Shown in pieces: positions 27,607 through 36,116 of a stretch of DNA of 38,730 nt. Under the pieces are notes generated by a model. That model worked only from the letters and a program-made list of their open reading frames with translations. It was not told where the DNA came from and ran no database searches. The DNA comes from Hydrogenophilaceae bacterium (lineage in GTDB: Bacteria; Pseudomonadota; Gammaproteobacteria; Burkholderiales; Thiobacillaceae): contig JACAED010000014.1 of assembly GCA_013389025.1 (NCBI GenBank), positions 1 through 38,730 on the forward strand, read 5' to 3'. The translations under genes were made by a program, and so were the position numbers. The stretch's first letter is position 1. Each line of letters begins with the position of its first letter.

Positions 27607-28098
27607 ATGATCAATGTGTTATTTGTGTGCATGGGCAATATCTGCCGCTCGCCCATGGCGGAGGGCATCTTCCGGCGCGAAATCGCCAAGGCCGGATTGC
27701 AGGACAAGGTAAACGTCGATTCTGCCGGTACGCACAGTTATCACGTCGGATCAAAGCCGGATCTGCGTGCGCAAAATGCCGTCGGCAAGCGTGGAGTAAA
27801 TATCGGCAATCTGCGTGGCCGTCAGGTTGCTGATACTGATTTCGAGAGATTTGATTACATTCTCGCCATGGATAGCAGTAACCTCAGTAATCTCATGCGG
27901 CGTGCTCCGGTGAAGTGGCACAAGAAAATAAAACTACTGCTTTCCTTCAGCCGCAAATATCCCAATCTGGATGTGCCGGATCCGTACTATGGCGGGTTGA
28001 GCGGTTTTGAAGAAAACCTGGACATGATCGAGGATGCCGTCCAGGGTTTGATCAGGGAGATTCAAATGCTTCAGCCAGGCGATCAAAAGCCCGGTTGA
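27607..28098 (+). CDS. Low-molecular-weight protein-tyrosine phosphatase
   Basis: This cytoplasmic phosphatase hydrolyses phosphotyrosine, or small phosphates, through a cysteine intermediate. The active-site loop CMGNICRS (Cys8 to Arg14, CX5R) and the general-acid motif DPYYGG are both intact. The length of 163 residues is usual. It begins 2 bases after the uvrB stop, with AAGGA about 8 bases upstream of its ATG, so it is probably co-transcribed with uvrB. Homologues (Wzb type) act on capsule tyrosine kinases, but no such kinase is present here, so a capsule role is not implied. Confidence 0.93.
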   Translation: MINVLFVCMGNICRSPMAEGIFRREIAKAGLQDKVNVDSAGTHSYHVGSKPDLRAQNAVGKRGVNIGNLRGRQVADTDFERFDYILAMDSSNLSNLMRRAPVKWHKKIKLLLSFSRKYPNLDVPDPYYGGLSGFEENLDMIEDAVQGLIREIQMLQPGDQKPG

Positions 28099-28112
28099 TT
28101 GGATGAACCATT

Positions 28113-28143
28113 TAAAAAAACAAGGGGGCCTAATGCCCCCTTG
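28113..28143 (-). terminator. Rho-independent terminator after rne (possibly bidirectional)
   Basis: A perfect 9-bp stem, CAAGGGGGC / GCCCCCTTG, has a 5-base loop. Read on the minus strand it is followed by TTTTTTTAAA, so it ends rne. On the plus strand, where it follows the phosphatase gene, the tail is only TTGAATATT, so termination in that direction would be weaker. Confidence 0.85.
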
Positions 28144-28154
28144 AATATTCATGT

Positions 28155-30788
28155 TCAGGGGTTGTTCTGACCGGTTTCGACCTGTACCAGCGGCTCTGCG
28201 GGTGCGTTGGAAACGTGGGAACGGCGTCTGCGGCCAGGGCCGTGTGTTCGCGGCGTTGATTCTTCCGAGGGCACGGCGATCGACACGGCGGATTCACTGG
28301 TTTCCACTTGCATCAGTTCCAGTTGCGTGGTGGGGGGAGGGGTGTGCCGGCGGCGTGGCTGATGCCGTGATGTACCAGCCAGTTCGCTTTCGACTGTCAA
28401 TGGCGCCACGCCCTGGGTCTCAACCTGTTGCAGGTCTGCGGCAGGGCTCAGGGATTTCAGGATGTCTTCCGGGCGGGCAGTTACGCCGGGTTGGGAAACC
28501 ATGGTTTGAGATACTGGCGTGTCAGACACGCTGACTGGCATCGGCGCAGGAGCTGCTGCCGGTACTTCTGCGACCGGGACGACTGGCTCAGGTAATGCGA
28601 GGGGTACAGGCGCGGGCGAGGCTGCCGTTGCCTTGTCCTCGGACTGAACCGGCCGTGAGGCGATCTCTGCAGGCGCAGCAGCGGTCGTTGGTGCAGCCGG
28701 GATTTCAGCCGGGCTGGTTTGCGACTCGGCCAGTTGCTGGGAACGTTCTCCTCGTTCTGCACGCTCACCGCCCCTTTCACGGCGGTTGCGGCGTCCTCGT
28801 CCGCCTTCGCGCGGTGCTTCTTCTCGTGTGGGTGCCACGGTTTCTCGTTTCTCGATTTGCGCAGCTTGCTCGGATTTTGCCTGGCGCGGGGGGCGTGGCT
28901 GGCGCTGTGGCTTATCGCGGGATTCCTGTGCGCGAACTTCAGTGGATTCACCTTGCTCGCTTCGGCGTGACTCGCGAGGAGCGCGTGGCGGACGTTCACG
29001 GCGCTCGCTACCCTTGTCAGCGTTGCGCTCGCCGCGTTCCGGACGCGCACTGCGTGATTTGCGTGTTTCACCCTTGGTTTCGGTAACAGGTTGAGTGGGC
29101 TGGGATTCCTCGCCCGTCTTTTTGAACCAGCCAATAATGCGATCGATGAGGCCGGCCTTTTCGGTTTTACGTGCCACAGGCGCTGCCGCAATGGGCGCGG
29201 GCTGGGCTGGGGTGATGGCCTTGACTGCCGCTTCCGGGGCAGGAGCACGCTGCTCGCGGGTGGCAAGACTTGCTTCGGTCTCGGGGAGTGTGACCATTTT
29301 GTAACTGGGTTCTATTGTCCCTTCACGGTTCAGGTCTTTATGCTTGATGCGTTCGATCGTGTAGTTGGGTGTTTCCAGATGAATATTTGGTATCAGGACC
29401 ACGTTGATCTTGAAGCGGGATTCCAGCGTATGGATATCCTGGCGTTTTTCATTCAACAGAAAAGTGGCGACCTCCACCGGCACTTGCGCGTGTACGGCAC
29501 CGGTGTTTTCCTTCATGGCTTCTTCCTGGATGATGCGCAGGATGTGCAGTGCAGTTGATTCGGCGCCGCGAATGTGACCGGTGCCGCCACAGCGCGGGCA
29601 GGGCTGGTGGCTGGTTTCGCCGAGCGAAGGCTGTAATCGCTGGCGGGAAAGTTCCATCAGGCCGAATCGGGAAATCTTGCCCATCTGCACGCGCGCACGG
29701 TCGTGGTGCAGCGCATCGCGCAGGCGGTTTTCCACTTCGCGCTGGTTCTTCTGCGATTCCATGTCGATGAAGTCGATGACGATCAAGCCACCCAGATCAC
29801 GCAGACGCGCCTGCCGCGCGATTTCCTCGGCGGCTTCGAGATTGGTGCGGTAGGCGGTTTCCTCGATGTCGCCTCCCTTGGTGGCACGGGCCGAGTTCAC
29901 ATCAATGGAGACCAGCGCTTCGGTATGGTCGATGACAATGGCGCCGCCGGAAGGCAGGTTCACCTGCCGCGCGTAGGCCGACTCGATCTGATGCTCGATC
30001 TGGAAACGCGAGAAAAGCGGGACGTCGTCCTTGTACAGTTTGACCTTGTTGGCATTGCCGGGCATGACGTGGGCCATGAACCCCTGCGCCTGCTCGAACA
30101 CATCCTGGGTGTCGATCAGGATTTCGCCGATATCGGGCTGGAAATAGTCGCGGATGGCACGGATGACCAGCGAGCTTTCCTGGTAGATGAGGAAGGCCCC
30201 CGACTGGGCGTTGGCGGCGCCCTCGATGGCATTCCACAGGTGCAGCAGGTAGTTAAGATCCCACTGCAATTCCTCTGTTGTGCGGCCAATGCCGGCGGTT
30301 CGGCCGATGAGACTCATGCCTTCCGGCACTTCCAGTCCTGCCATGGCGTCCTTGAGTTCGTTGCGTTCTTCGCCTTCGATACGGCGGGAGACACCACCAC
30401 CACGCGGGTTGTTGGGCATTAGCACCAGGTAGCGCCCGGCCAACGAAATATAAGTGGTAAGCGCCGCACCCTTGTTGCCACGTTCGTCCTTTTCCACCTG
30501 GACGATGAGTTCCATGCCCTCGCGGATGAGATCAGATGGACGGCCGGAGCCCTTGACGCAGGATCGGGCGATTTCCTTGAAGGGCAGAAAGCCGTGACGT
30601 TCGCAGCCGTAATCCACAAAGGCTGCTTCCAGACTGGGCTCGATGCGGGTGATGACACCCTTGTAAATGTTGCTCTTGCGTTGTTCTTTTGCAGAGGATT
30701 CGATATCCAGGTCGATGAGTTTTTGCCCATCGACGATGGCCACCCGCAGTTCCTCCGCCTGGGTGGCGTTGAATAGCATGCGCTTCAT
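28155..30788 (-). CDS. rne: Ribonuclease E
   Basis: RNase E is the main endonuclease of mRNA decay and rRNA/tRNA processing, at the inner face of the membrane, where it scaffolds the degradosome. The catalytic half is complete: an S1 domain at about residues 37-120, catalytic Asp296 ([13 protein letters not shown]) and Asp339 ([12 protein letters not shown]), and the zinc-link CPRCGG (Cys397, Cys400). Residues from about 500 onward form a long low-complexity tail, first Arg/Glu-rich (RNA binding) and then Pro/Ala-rich. The tail separates RNase E from the shorter RNase G. Length is 877 residues. The ATG has GGGAG just upstream, inside a hairpin described separately. Confidence 0.95.
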   Translation of the reverse strand: MKRMLFNATQAEELRVAIVDGQKLIDLDIESSAKEQRKSNIYKGVITRIEPSLEAAFVDYGCERHGFLPFKEIARSCVKGSGRPSDLIREGMELIVQVEKDERGNKGAALTTYISLAGRYLVLMPNNPRGGGVSRRIEGEERNELKDAMAGLEVPEGMSLIGRTAGIGRTTEELQWDLNYLLHLWNAIEGAANAQSGAFLIYQESSLVIRAIRDYFQPDIGEILIDTQDVFEQAQGFMAHVMPGNANKVKLYKDDVPLFSRFQIEHQIESAYARQVNLPSGGAIVIDHTEALVSIDVNSARATKGGDIEETAYRTNLEAAEEIARQARLRDLGGLIVIDFIDMESQKNQREVENRLRDALHHDRARVQMGKISRFGLMELSRQRLQPSLGETSHQPCPRCGGTGHIRGAESTALHILRIIQEEAMKENTGAVHAQVPVEVATFLLNEKRQDIHTLESRFKINVVLIPNIHLETPNYTIERIKHKDLNREGTIEPSYKMVTLPETEASLATREQRAPAPEAAVKAITPAQPAPIAAAPVARKTEKAGLIDRIIGWFKKTGEESQPTQPVTETKGETRKSRSARPERGERNADKGSERRERPPRAPRESRRSEQGESTEVRAQESRDKPQRQPRPPRQAKSEQAAQIEKRETVAPTREEAPREGGRGRRNRRERGGERAERGERSQQLAESQTSPAEIPAAPTTAAAPAEIASRPVQSEDKATAASPAPVPLALPEPVVPVAEVPAAAPAPMPVSVSDTPVSQTMVSQPGVTARPEDILKSLSPAADLQQVETQGVAPLTVESELAGTSRHQPRRRHTPPPTTQLELMQVETSESAVSIAVPSEESTPRTHGPGRRRRSHVSNAPAEPLVQVETGQNNP

Positions 30789-30793
30789 GTTTT

Positions 30794-30817
30794 ACTCCCG
30801 TGCGCGTGCATACGGGA
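30794..30817 (-). promoter_or_regulatory. rne: Hairpin covering the rne ribosome-binding site
   Basis: The arms TCCCGT (30796-30801) and ACGGGA (30812-30817) pair, with further GC pairs possible in the loop. On the rne mRNA this takes up most of the GGGAG ribosome site (30795-30799), 6 bases before the ATG. E. coli rne is autoregulated through leader structures; that this hairpin plays a similar role is an inference. Confidence 0.45.
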
Positions 30818-31183
30818 CGAGAAAACCGTCAGGGTCTGTCAGGCCGGATTGATGCGGGTGGCAGAAGATTCATTGAAAAATGAAAAGGTTTCCTGTCCTA
30901 ATTGGGATTGCAGCGGAGCGGACTCGACGCGGCAAGCTTCAAAGACCTGGCGGGGTACATGGCCGAGAAATGAATTACGGCGGCGTACAGGCCAAGTCTG
31001 GCGTATGCGGTAACACGTTACTTTAAGTTAGTATCGCTACTTTTTTACAGTATCGAGACAGGGTGCGGGGCCAAGTGGCCACACAGACTTTTGTATGCAT
31101 CGATGCTGCGGCCGGTGAGCGAAAATAACCGGGGAATTCAGGCCGTAGTTGACTAAAAAAGCCAATTTGGCCAGCCAAGTATA
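30818..31183. other. Divergent rne/rluC intergenic region
   Basis: About 370 bases with no convincing gene. It includes a perfect inverted repeat, GTAAC-AC-GTTAC (31010-31021), in an AT-rich patch (31010-31060) that could hold the rne promoter, and a palindrome GCCAA-T-TTGGC (31161-31171) just ahead of rluC. No clear -35/-10 pair could be fixed on either strand. The long rne leader fits the usual 5'-UTR regulation of that gene. Confidence 0.4.
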
Positions 31184-31189
31184 TTGAAA

Positions 31190-32152
31190 ATGAATGAGTT
31201 AGGCAAAGAATCTGTCCGCAAGGTCAGGATCGATGACACCCATGCAGGTCAGCGGCTGGACAATTTTTTGCTCGGGCAGCTTAAAGGCGTGCCCAAAAGC
31301 CGGATTTACAAGATGGTGCGGGCGGGTGAAGTCCGCATCAACGGGGGCCGGGCCGAGGTCAGTTACAAGCTGTCCTGGGGTGACGAAGTTCGCATTCCGC
31401 CCGTCCGGGTCGCCCACATGACGGCCAGACCCGCCAGCCTGCCCAAGGATGTGCCCCGGCTGGCGTCGAGGGTTCTTTATCATGATGAATTCCTGCTGGT
31501 CCTTAACAAGCCCTCCGGCATGGCAGTGCATGGTGGCAGTGGGATTTCGCGCGGGATTATCGAGCAGTTGCGGCTGGAGTTTCCCCAGCACCGTTTCATG
31601 GAACTGGCCCATAGATTGGACCGCGAAACCTCGGGCGTGCTGGTGGTGGCGCTGAAACGGCGCGCACTGACCGCGCTGCATGACGTTTTCCGCGAGCACC
31701 GCATCGACAAGCGTTATTGGGTGCTGGCGACCGGCCGCTGGCGCGATGAGGTGCGTAATGTGCGGCTGTCGCTACGCAAGTTTGTCACGCCCGAAGGCGA
31801 ACGCCGCGTCAGCGTCGATGAAGGCGGACAGACCGCGCATACCGTGTTCCGCCGCATCAAGACCTGGCCGGGCTTTGCCCTGCTGGAAGCCGAACTGAAA
31901 ACCGGCCGCACCCATCAGATACGCGTGCACTTGGCCTATCTCAAACATCCGATTGCCGGTGACGACAAATACGGCAATTTCACGCTCAACAAGGAACTGG
32001 CCGGGCAGGGGCTCAAACGCATGTTCCTGCATGCCGCCAAGCTCAGTTTCAATCATCCCGTCACTGGCGAGCCCTTGATTTTTGAAGCGCCGCTGCCAGA
32101 TGACCTTCAATATTTTCTGGATACACTCGACAAAAATGCCGAGAAAATTTGA
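31190..32152 (+). CDS. rluC: 23S rRNA pseudouridine synthase, RluC type
   Basis: This isomerises uridines to pseudouridine in 23S rRNA (positions 955, 2504 and 2580 in E. coli RluC). It has an N-terminal S4 RNA-binding domain (GQRLDNFLLGQLKGVPKSRI) and then the RluA-family catalytic motif HRLDRETSGVLVV with catalytic Asp144. Also present are KRYWVLATGRW and the conserved KTGRTHQIRVH. A TTG at 31184 is in frame, but the ATG at 31190 is preferred. Adjacency to divergent rne is the common arrangement in gamma- and betaproteobacteria, which favours RluC over RluA or RluD. Its 3' end overlaps the next gene by 17 bases. Confidence 0.92.
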   Translation: MNELGKESVRKVRIDDTHAGQRLDNFLLGQLKGVPKSRIYKMVRAGEVRINGGRAEVSYKLSWGDEVRIPPVRVAHMTARPASLPKDVPRLASRVLYHDEFLLVLNKPSGMAVHGGSGISRGIIEQLRLEFPQHRFMELAHRLDRETSGVLVVALKRRALTALHDVFREHRIDKRYWVLATGRWRDEVRNVRLSLRKFVTPEGERRVSVDEGGQTAHTVFRRIKTWPGFALLEAELKTGRTHQIRVHLAYLKHPIAGDDKYGNFTLNKELAGQGLKRMFLHAAKLSFNHPVTGEPLIFEAPLPDDLQYFLDTLDKNAEKI

Positions 32153-32792
32153 GCTTCTGATATTCGACTGGGATGGTACGCTGATGGATTCGGCAGGATT
32201 CATCGTCGATGCCATCCAGCGGGCCTGCGCGGACATCGGCATCCCGGTTCCGGATGACCGCGCCTGCCGCCAGATCATCGGCCTGGGTCTGATCCAGGCC
32301 TTGCAGACTCTGCTGCCGGATTTGCCCGAGGGTGATTACCCCAGACTGGTTGAACGCTACCGTCATTACTATCTGGGCCAGGACGCGGAAATTCCCCTGT
32401 TTGAAGGGGTCACCGAAGGCATCCGCGAACTGCATGGCGCGGGATTTACCCTGGCCGTTGCCACCGGCAAGAGCTTGAAGGGACTGGAACGCGCGCTGGA
32501 CCATACTGGCCTGCGCCCCTTTTTCTCCGCCACGCGCTGCGCAGACCAGACGCATTCCAAGCCGCATCCGGCGATGGTCGTGGAGATTATTGAAGAACTG
32601 ATGATGGAAAGGGAACGTGCCATCGTCATCGGCGATACCAGCCACGACATGCAGATGGCCGAGAATGCCGGCGTGGCGAGAGTGGGGGTTACTTACGGCG
32701 CGCATTTGCCGGAAGACCTGACGCCGCATCGCCCCATTCTGCTGGCGCAATCCTTTGCCGAAGTGAAATCATGGCTGATGACTCAAACGTGA
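32136..32792 (+). CDS. HAD-superfamily hydrolase (phosphoglycolate-phosphatase-like)
   Basis: A haloacid-dehalogenase-fold phosphatase with motif I DWDGT (Asp11 nucleophile, Asp13), motif II in VATGKS, and motifs III/IV around SKPHPAM and VIGDTSHDM. A helical cap between residues ~18 and 85 puts it with Gph/PGP-like enzymes acting on small phosphate esters. Length is 218 residues. The frame is open further upstream, to 32082, but the ATG at 32136 puts motif I at the usual place near the N-terminus. It overlaps rluC upstream and the Rieske gene downstream, so these are translated as one operon. The true substrate is unknown. Confidence 0.87.
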   Translation: MPRKFELLIFDWDGTLMDSAGFIVDAIQRACADIGIPVPDDRACRQIIGLGLIQALQTLLPDLPEGDYPRLVERYRHYYLGQDAEIPLFEGVTEGIRELHGAGFTLAVATGKSLKGLERALDHTGLRPFFSATRCADQTHSKPHPAMVVEIIEELMMERERAIVIGDTSHDMQMAENAGVARVGVTYGAHLPEDLTPHRPILLAQSFAEVKSWLMTQT

Positions 32793-33130
32793 TCTGCGCT
32801 TCCGGCGATCTGGAAGACGGCGGCAAGGGCGTGCGCTTCAATATCGATTGGAAGGGGCAAAAGACACCGGCTTTCGTCATCCGCCACAAGGGCGTGGCGT
32901 ATGCTTTCCTCAATCAATGCGGCCATGTGCCCGTGGAGCTGGACTGGCAGGAAGGCGAGTTTTTTGATGCAGAGGGGGTATACTTGGTCTGCGCCACGCA
33001 TGGCGCCCTGTACGACCCGGCCAAGGGCGACTGCATTGGCGGGCGCTGCAATGGACGCGGGCTGACGCCTGTGCCCGTTGAAGAATGCGATAGCCGGATT
33101 CGATTACTGAAATATCAATTGATCAAATGA
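32771..33130 (+). CDS. Rieske [2Fe-2S] domain protein
   Basis: A small soluble protein of 119 residues with one Rieske cluster site. The ligands are Cys50 and His52 (QCGHV) and Cys74 and His77 (CATHG), all four present. The spacing and the lack of a membrane anchor match ferredoxin-type Rieske proteins rather than cytochrome bc1 subunits. Its electron partner is unknown. It overlaps the HAD gene by 22 bases and sppA by 4 (ATGA). Association of this small Rieske gene with rluC, HAD and sppA is, from memory, a recurrent betaproteobacterial arrangement. Confidence 0.88.
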   Translation: MADDSNVICASGDLEDGGKGVRFNIDWKGQKTPAFVIRHKGVAYAFLNQCGHVPVELDWQEGEFFDAEGVYLVCATHGALYDPAKGDCIGGRCNGRGLTPVPVEECDSRIRLLKYQLIK

Positions 33131-34074
33131 GCGAACAGCAATACAACACGCCCAACTGGGAACGCCAGACTCTGGAAAAGGTGGCCATGGCTGCCATCGT
33201 CGAGCAGCGCAAGACACGCCAATGGGGCATCTTCTTCAAGGTGCTGACCTTTTTGTATCTCTTCATCGTCCTGTTTGCATTCATGGGCTGGATGGGCGGT
33301 GGCGACAAGGTGCTGGGCAAGCACACCGCGCTGATCGATCTCCAGGGCGTCATTTCCAGCGACGAGGCCAGCGCCGATCTCATCATGTCGGGCCTGCAAT
33401 CAGCCTTCGAGGACAAACACACCCAGGGCGTGATCCTGCGCATCAACAGCCCCGGCGGCAGCCCCGTGCAGGCAGGCCAGATTTACGACGAAATCAAGCG
33501 CCTGCGTGCACTGCATCCCAAGACGCCGCTGTATGTGGTGGTCGACGACATCTGCGCCTCCGGCGGTTACTACGTCGCCGCCGCCGCCGACAAAATTTTT
33601 GTCGACAAGGCCAGCATCGTCGGTTCCATCGGCGTGCTGATGGACGGCTTCGGCTTCACCAAGGCCATGGACAAGCTGGGCGTCGAACGCCGTCTGCTGA
33701 CTGCGGGCGAGAACAAGGGATTCCTTGATCCCTTCTCTCCCAGTGACCCCAAACAGGAAGCTTTCGCCAAAACCATGCTGTCCGAAATCCACCAGCAATT
33801 CATCGACGTCGTGCGCAAGGGTCGCGGCAAGCGGCTGAAGGAAACGCCGGACATGTTCAGCGGCCTGGTCTGGAGCGGCTAGAAGAGCATCGAAATGGGC
33901 CTGGCCGACGCCTTTGGCAGCACCGACTACGTCGCGCGCGAAATCATCAAGGCCGAAGACATCGTCGATTACACCCCGCAGGAAGACCTGGCGTCCAAGC
34001 TCGCCGGACGCCTGGGCGTCAGCATCGGCAAGTGGCTGAATCCCACTTCGCAACACGCCTCGCCCTTACGCTGA
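33127..34074 (+). pseudogene. sppA: S49 signal-peptide peptidase (SppA type), interrupted by an in-frame TAG
   Basis: This is an inner-membrane serine protease that degrades left-over signal peptides. It has a membrane helix at about 36-57, the SPGGSP loop, nucleophile Ser145 in CASGGYY, and general-base Lys197 in GENKGFLDPF. The frame stops at TAG 33880-33882 after 251 residues, in GLVWSG. The same frame then continues without interruption for 63 codons (KSIEMGLADAFGSTDY onward) to TGA at 34072. That stretch is plainly the conserved C-terminus of the family, so a full gene would encode 315 residues. One base change (for example CAG to TAG) explains it. The truncated product keeps the Ser/Lys pair but loses the end of the fold. 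It may be a real nonsense mutation or a sequencing error. TAG ends other genes here (14149-15180, kpsS), so general suppression is unlikely. Confidence 0.8.
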
Positions 34075-34088
34075 ATCAATCAGTTGGC

Positions 34089-34118
34089 CGTCATTGCGAG
34101 TGAAGCGAAGCAATCCAG
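34089..34118 (+). repeat. Half copy of a GTCATTGCGAG-type intergenic repeat
   Basis: The sequence from CGTCATTGCGAG to GCAATCCAG is a common intergenic repeat unit that normally occurs as an inverted pair. The ATTGC and GCAAT ends form a short hairpin. Only one arm is present here, 15 bases after the end of the sppA frame; a different repeat follows at 34149. Confidence 0.6.
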
Positions 34119-34148
34119 TCCAGTAAATGAGGGTACCTCGAAAAACCA

Positions 34149-34214
34149 GTCATTCCCGCGAAAGCGGGAATCCAGTACCTTGCTTTACTGGGCTCCCGCC
34201 TTCGCGGGAGCGAC
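34149..34214. repeat. REP/MITE-like palindromic element
   Basis: Two 27-base arms (34149-34175 and 34188-34214) are inverted copies matching at 22 of 27 positions. Each arm is itself a perfect 8-bp hairpin: ATTCCCGC-GAAA-GCGGGAAT (34152-34171) and GCTCCCGC-CTTC-GCGGGAGC (34192-34211). This family is widespread between genes in proteobacteria. It ends 20-26 bases before the Rof-like start, so it may affect that gene's expression. Confidence 0.8.
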
Positions 34215-34233
34215 GAAACAATGGTTATTCGAG

Positions 34234-34461
34234 ATGCCCATGAGTGACTACCAGCCGATCCCCTGTATTAACCACGAGCGGCTGGAATTCGCGGTGCTGA
34301 AAAAACAATGGCTGGATGTGGAAGTGCTGTCTGGTGAAAAGACCGGAACACACCGCCTGCTGCCGCTGGATGTTTACGCGAAAGAAGGCGTGGAGTGGCT
34401 GGAAGCGCAGAACGAATCAGGAGAAAAGCTTGTGTTGCGGCTTGACCAGATTCGATTTTGA
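34234..34461 (+). CDS. Rho-binding antiterminator (Rof/YaeO family)
   Basis: A small acidic protein of 75 residues (73 if the second ATG at 34240 is used). It resembles E. coli Rof/YaeO, which binds transcription terminator Rho and blocks its loading onto RNA. Shared features are the opening DYQPIPCINHERLE, the central GEKTGTHRLLPLDVYAKEGVEWL and the ending LVLRLDQIRF. The open frame runs upstream to 34084, but those residues would be encoded by intergenic repeats, so the start at 34234/34240 is preferred. Its function is known only from the enteric homologue; the match is by pattern, over the whole length. Confidence 0.75.
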   Translation: MPMSDYQPIPCINHERLEFAVLKKQWLDVEVLSGEKTGTHRLLPLDVYAKEGVEWLEAQNESGEKLVLRLDQIRF

Positions 34462-34524
34462 CGGGCCACGGAAAATCTCTCCTGAGCGTTCAATTTTATT
34501 ACGAGCCTGGTCCCTTATCCAAAA

Positions 34525-35229
34525 ATGAAAAAGGCAATCGTAATTCTCATCTCAATCAGTGTGCGCGTTGCTTATGCATACTATCTGGCCCTTTTCGCAG
34601 CAGGTCTGAGCATTGGTATTGGTCTGGCTTTCGATTCAGGGACTTCAACCCCTGCGTTGACACTCGCAGGCCTTTACTTATTCACATTCATCCCCGCCCT
34701 GTTGCTCGCGTTATTACCAATATCTGTCATTACCAAACCACCTTTACCGATCAAGATCTGGTATGGATGGATCGTACTTTTGGCATCCGGGCTTGGGTTG
34801 TATGGAACGTATTACTGGACAAGCGGCATGATCAAGGCGGCCTTAACAGAACCACATGGCACAGTCTGTTTTGTCATGTCAAATCCAGAACAAGCGGTAT
34901 GGATAGACATCCAAACATCTGAAAAAGTGTTTCATCGATTTAACTCGAATAGCCTCAGTCGTTCATGGTGCTCCAATTGGGAAGCATCACACGCCCCTAT
35001 GCAATTCCGTTTCTACAGCGCAACGAAGCAGAATTTCAATGGGGATCATGCGTCTAACGATGACTTGAACACGGTTTCGGAGACCATGTCCGTCAAAGTA
35101 ACCCCTAATAGCAAGACCTGCATACGTCTTGCCCTTGGCGCTTTAGAAAATTCGAACAAATGGATTGCTGATGTTGTTTCTTGCGAAAGCTTGTCCGATC
35201 CCCTCATCGGCGGATTCAAGCGGAATTAA
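34525..35229 (+). CDS. Hypothetical membrane protein
   Basis: I do not recognise this 234-residue protein. The first ~100 residues contain three hydrophobic segments (about 5-36, 46-70 and 76-98). The remaining ~130 are hydrophilic, with four cysteines (115, 149, 199, 220) that could form two disulfides if this part faces the periplasm. The DNA is more AT-rich than the genes to its left and right. It lies between two palindromic repeats (34149-34214 and 35267-35355), a typical setting for recently acquired or orphan genes. No ribosome site is obvious before the ATG, which follows AAAA. Confidence 0.55.
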   Translation: MKKAIVILISISVRVAYAYYLALFAAGLSIGIGLAFDSGTSTPALTLAGLYLFTFIPALLLALLPISVITKPPLPIKIWYGWIVLLASGLGLYGTYYWTSGMIKAALTEPHGTVCFVMSNPEQAVWIDIQTSEKVFHRFNSNSLSRSWCSNWEASHAPMQFRFYSATKQNFNGDHASNDDLNTVSETMSVKVTPNSKTCIRLALGALENSNKWIADVVSCESLSDPLIGGFKRN

Positions 35230-35266
35230 CGGGCCAGGCTGAATTGTTTTTCAGCCCACGTAGCCC

Positions 35267-35355
35267 GCGTAGGGCGCAATAACCGGAGGGCATTGCGCCG
35301 CATGTGCTGGTAAATCATTCGGCGCAATACGGCTATCGCCTATTGCGCCCTACGC
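35267..35355. repeat. Nested inverted repeat (MITE-like, 89 bp)
   Basis: Perfect 15-bp terminal inverted repeats, GCGTAGGGCGCAATA (35267-35281) and TATTGCGCCCTACGC (35341-35355), enclose a second inverted pair, ATTGCGCCG (35292-35300) and CGGCGCAAT (35320-35328). There is no coding content. It lies just after the hypothetical membrane protein, in the convergent gap with the methyltransferase gene, and looks like a non-autonomous mobile repeat. Confidence 0.8.
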
Positions 35356-35395
35356 GAGTTGCCATGAGGTGGGTTCCTGATATTCCAGTGCATCT

Positions 35396-36103
35396 TCAGA
35401 CCCCAATCCCGAATACCACCAGCCTGTCTTTAACCAGTTCGCTTTTCCCGCGCCAGTTCCTGGCGCTCATGGTTTTGATGAACTGACTCGGCAGGCTGAG
35501 GTCGGCGCCGACACTGATGAGGGTGTTTTCGGACAGCGTGCTGGATAAGGCTTCCAGCAATGCGCTGCTGCGATAGGGGGTTTCGATGAAAAGCTGGGTG
35601 GCGGCATTCTTGCGCGCGGCCTGTTCCAGTTCGCGGATTTTTTTTGTCCGCTCGGGTTCCCTGGCGGGCAGGTAGCCATGAAAGCAGAACTGCTGCCCAC
35701 CCAGGCCGGAAGCCATGAGCGCGAGCAGGATGGAGGAGGGGCCGATGAGCGGGACAACGGGGATGTTTTCCCGGTGCGCGGCCTTGACTAGTTCTGCGCC
35801 GGGGTCGGCAACGGCGGGGCAGCCGGCTTCGGACATCAGGCCAATATCCTGGCCGCTTTTCAGCGGGGCAAGCAGGGCGGGTATTTCAGCGGCTTTCGTG
35901 TGTTCGTTGAGTTCGAGCAGGGTGAGTTCCTGCAGGGGCCTGGGATGGCTCATGGCCTTGAGGTGTGCGCGTGCGGTCCTGGCGCGCTCGACAACAAAGG
36001 TATCCAGACGCCGCGCAACAGCAAGGGTGTCGGGCGGCAGGCAGGTTGCCGGATCAACCGGGCCGAGCGGCACCGGAATCAGGTAGAGCGTGCCCGTGCT
36101 CAT
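35396..36103 (-). CDS. SAM-dependent methyltransferase, tetrapyrrole-methylase fold (RsmI-like paralogue)
   Basis: A protein of 235 residues with the RsmI-like signatures GTLYLIPVPLG at the N-terminus and GLMSEAGCPAVADPGAELV, which stands in place of RsmI's ISDAGTPxISDPG. VPLIGPSSILLALMASGL and FHGYLP follow. It is shorter than RsmI (about 280 residues) and its first motif differs (no NLGNxxD), so it belongs to the related family often found next to maf rather than to true 16S rRNA C1402 methyltransferase. Substrate is unknown. It starts 13 bases after maf on the same strand and is likely in one operon with it. Confidence 0.85.
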   Translation of the reverse strand: MSTGTLYLIPVPLGPVDPATCLPPDTLAVARRLDTFVVERARTARAHLKAMSHPRPLQELTLLELNEHTKAAEIPALLAPLKSGQDIGLMSEAGCPAVADPGAELVKAAHRENIPVVPLIGPSSILLALMASGLGGQQFCFHGYLPAREPERTKKIRELEQAARKNAATQLFIETPYRSSALLEALSSTLSENTLISVGADLSLPSQFIKTMSARNWRGKSELVKDRLVVFGIGV

Positions 36104-36116
36104 TTATGGAACAGCC

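Noticed and set aside
27607-28098. LMW phosphatase as a Wzb-type capsule regulator
   Set aside because: The capsule here is ABC-dependent with no tyrosine autokinase, and the gene is coupled to uvrB rather than to the kps genes.
28595-30422. Several long plus-strand frames opposite rne
   Set aside because: They arise from the GC-rich, arginine-biased rne sequence; the rne frame has all catalytic motifs over the same stretch.
32082-32135. Upstream start for the HAD hydrolase
   Set aside because: It would add 18 residues before motif I, out of the rluC coding region; the ATG at 32136 gives the normal N-terminus.
33880-33882. Recoding of TAG as an amino acid (genetic-code variant or programmed read-through)
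   Set aside because: TAG is used as the normal stop of other genes in the window (15180 and 24221), and no special structure follows the codon.
34084-34233. N-terminal extension of the Rof-like protein
   Set aside because: The extra 50 residues would be encoded by intergenic repeat sequence; the conserved domain begins at the later ATG.
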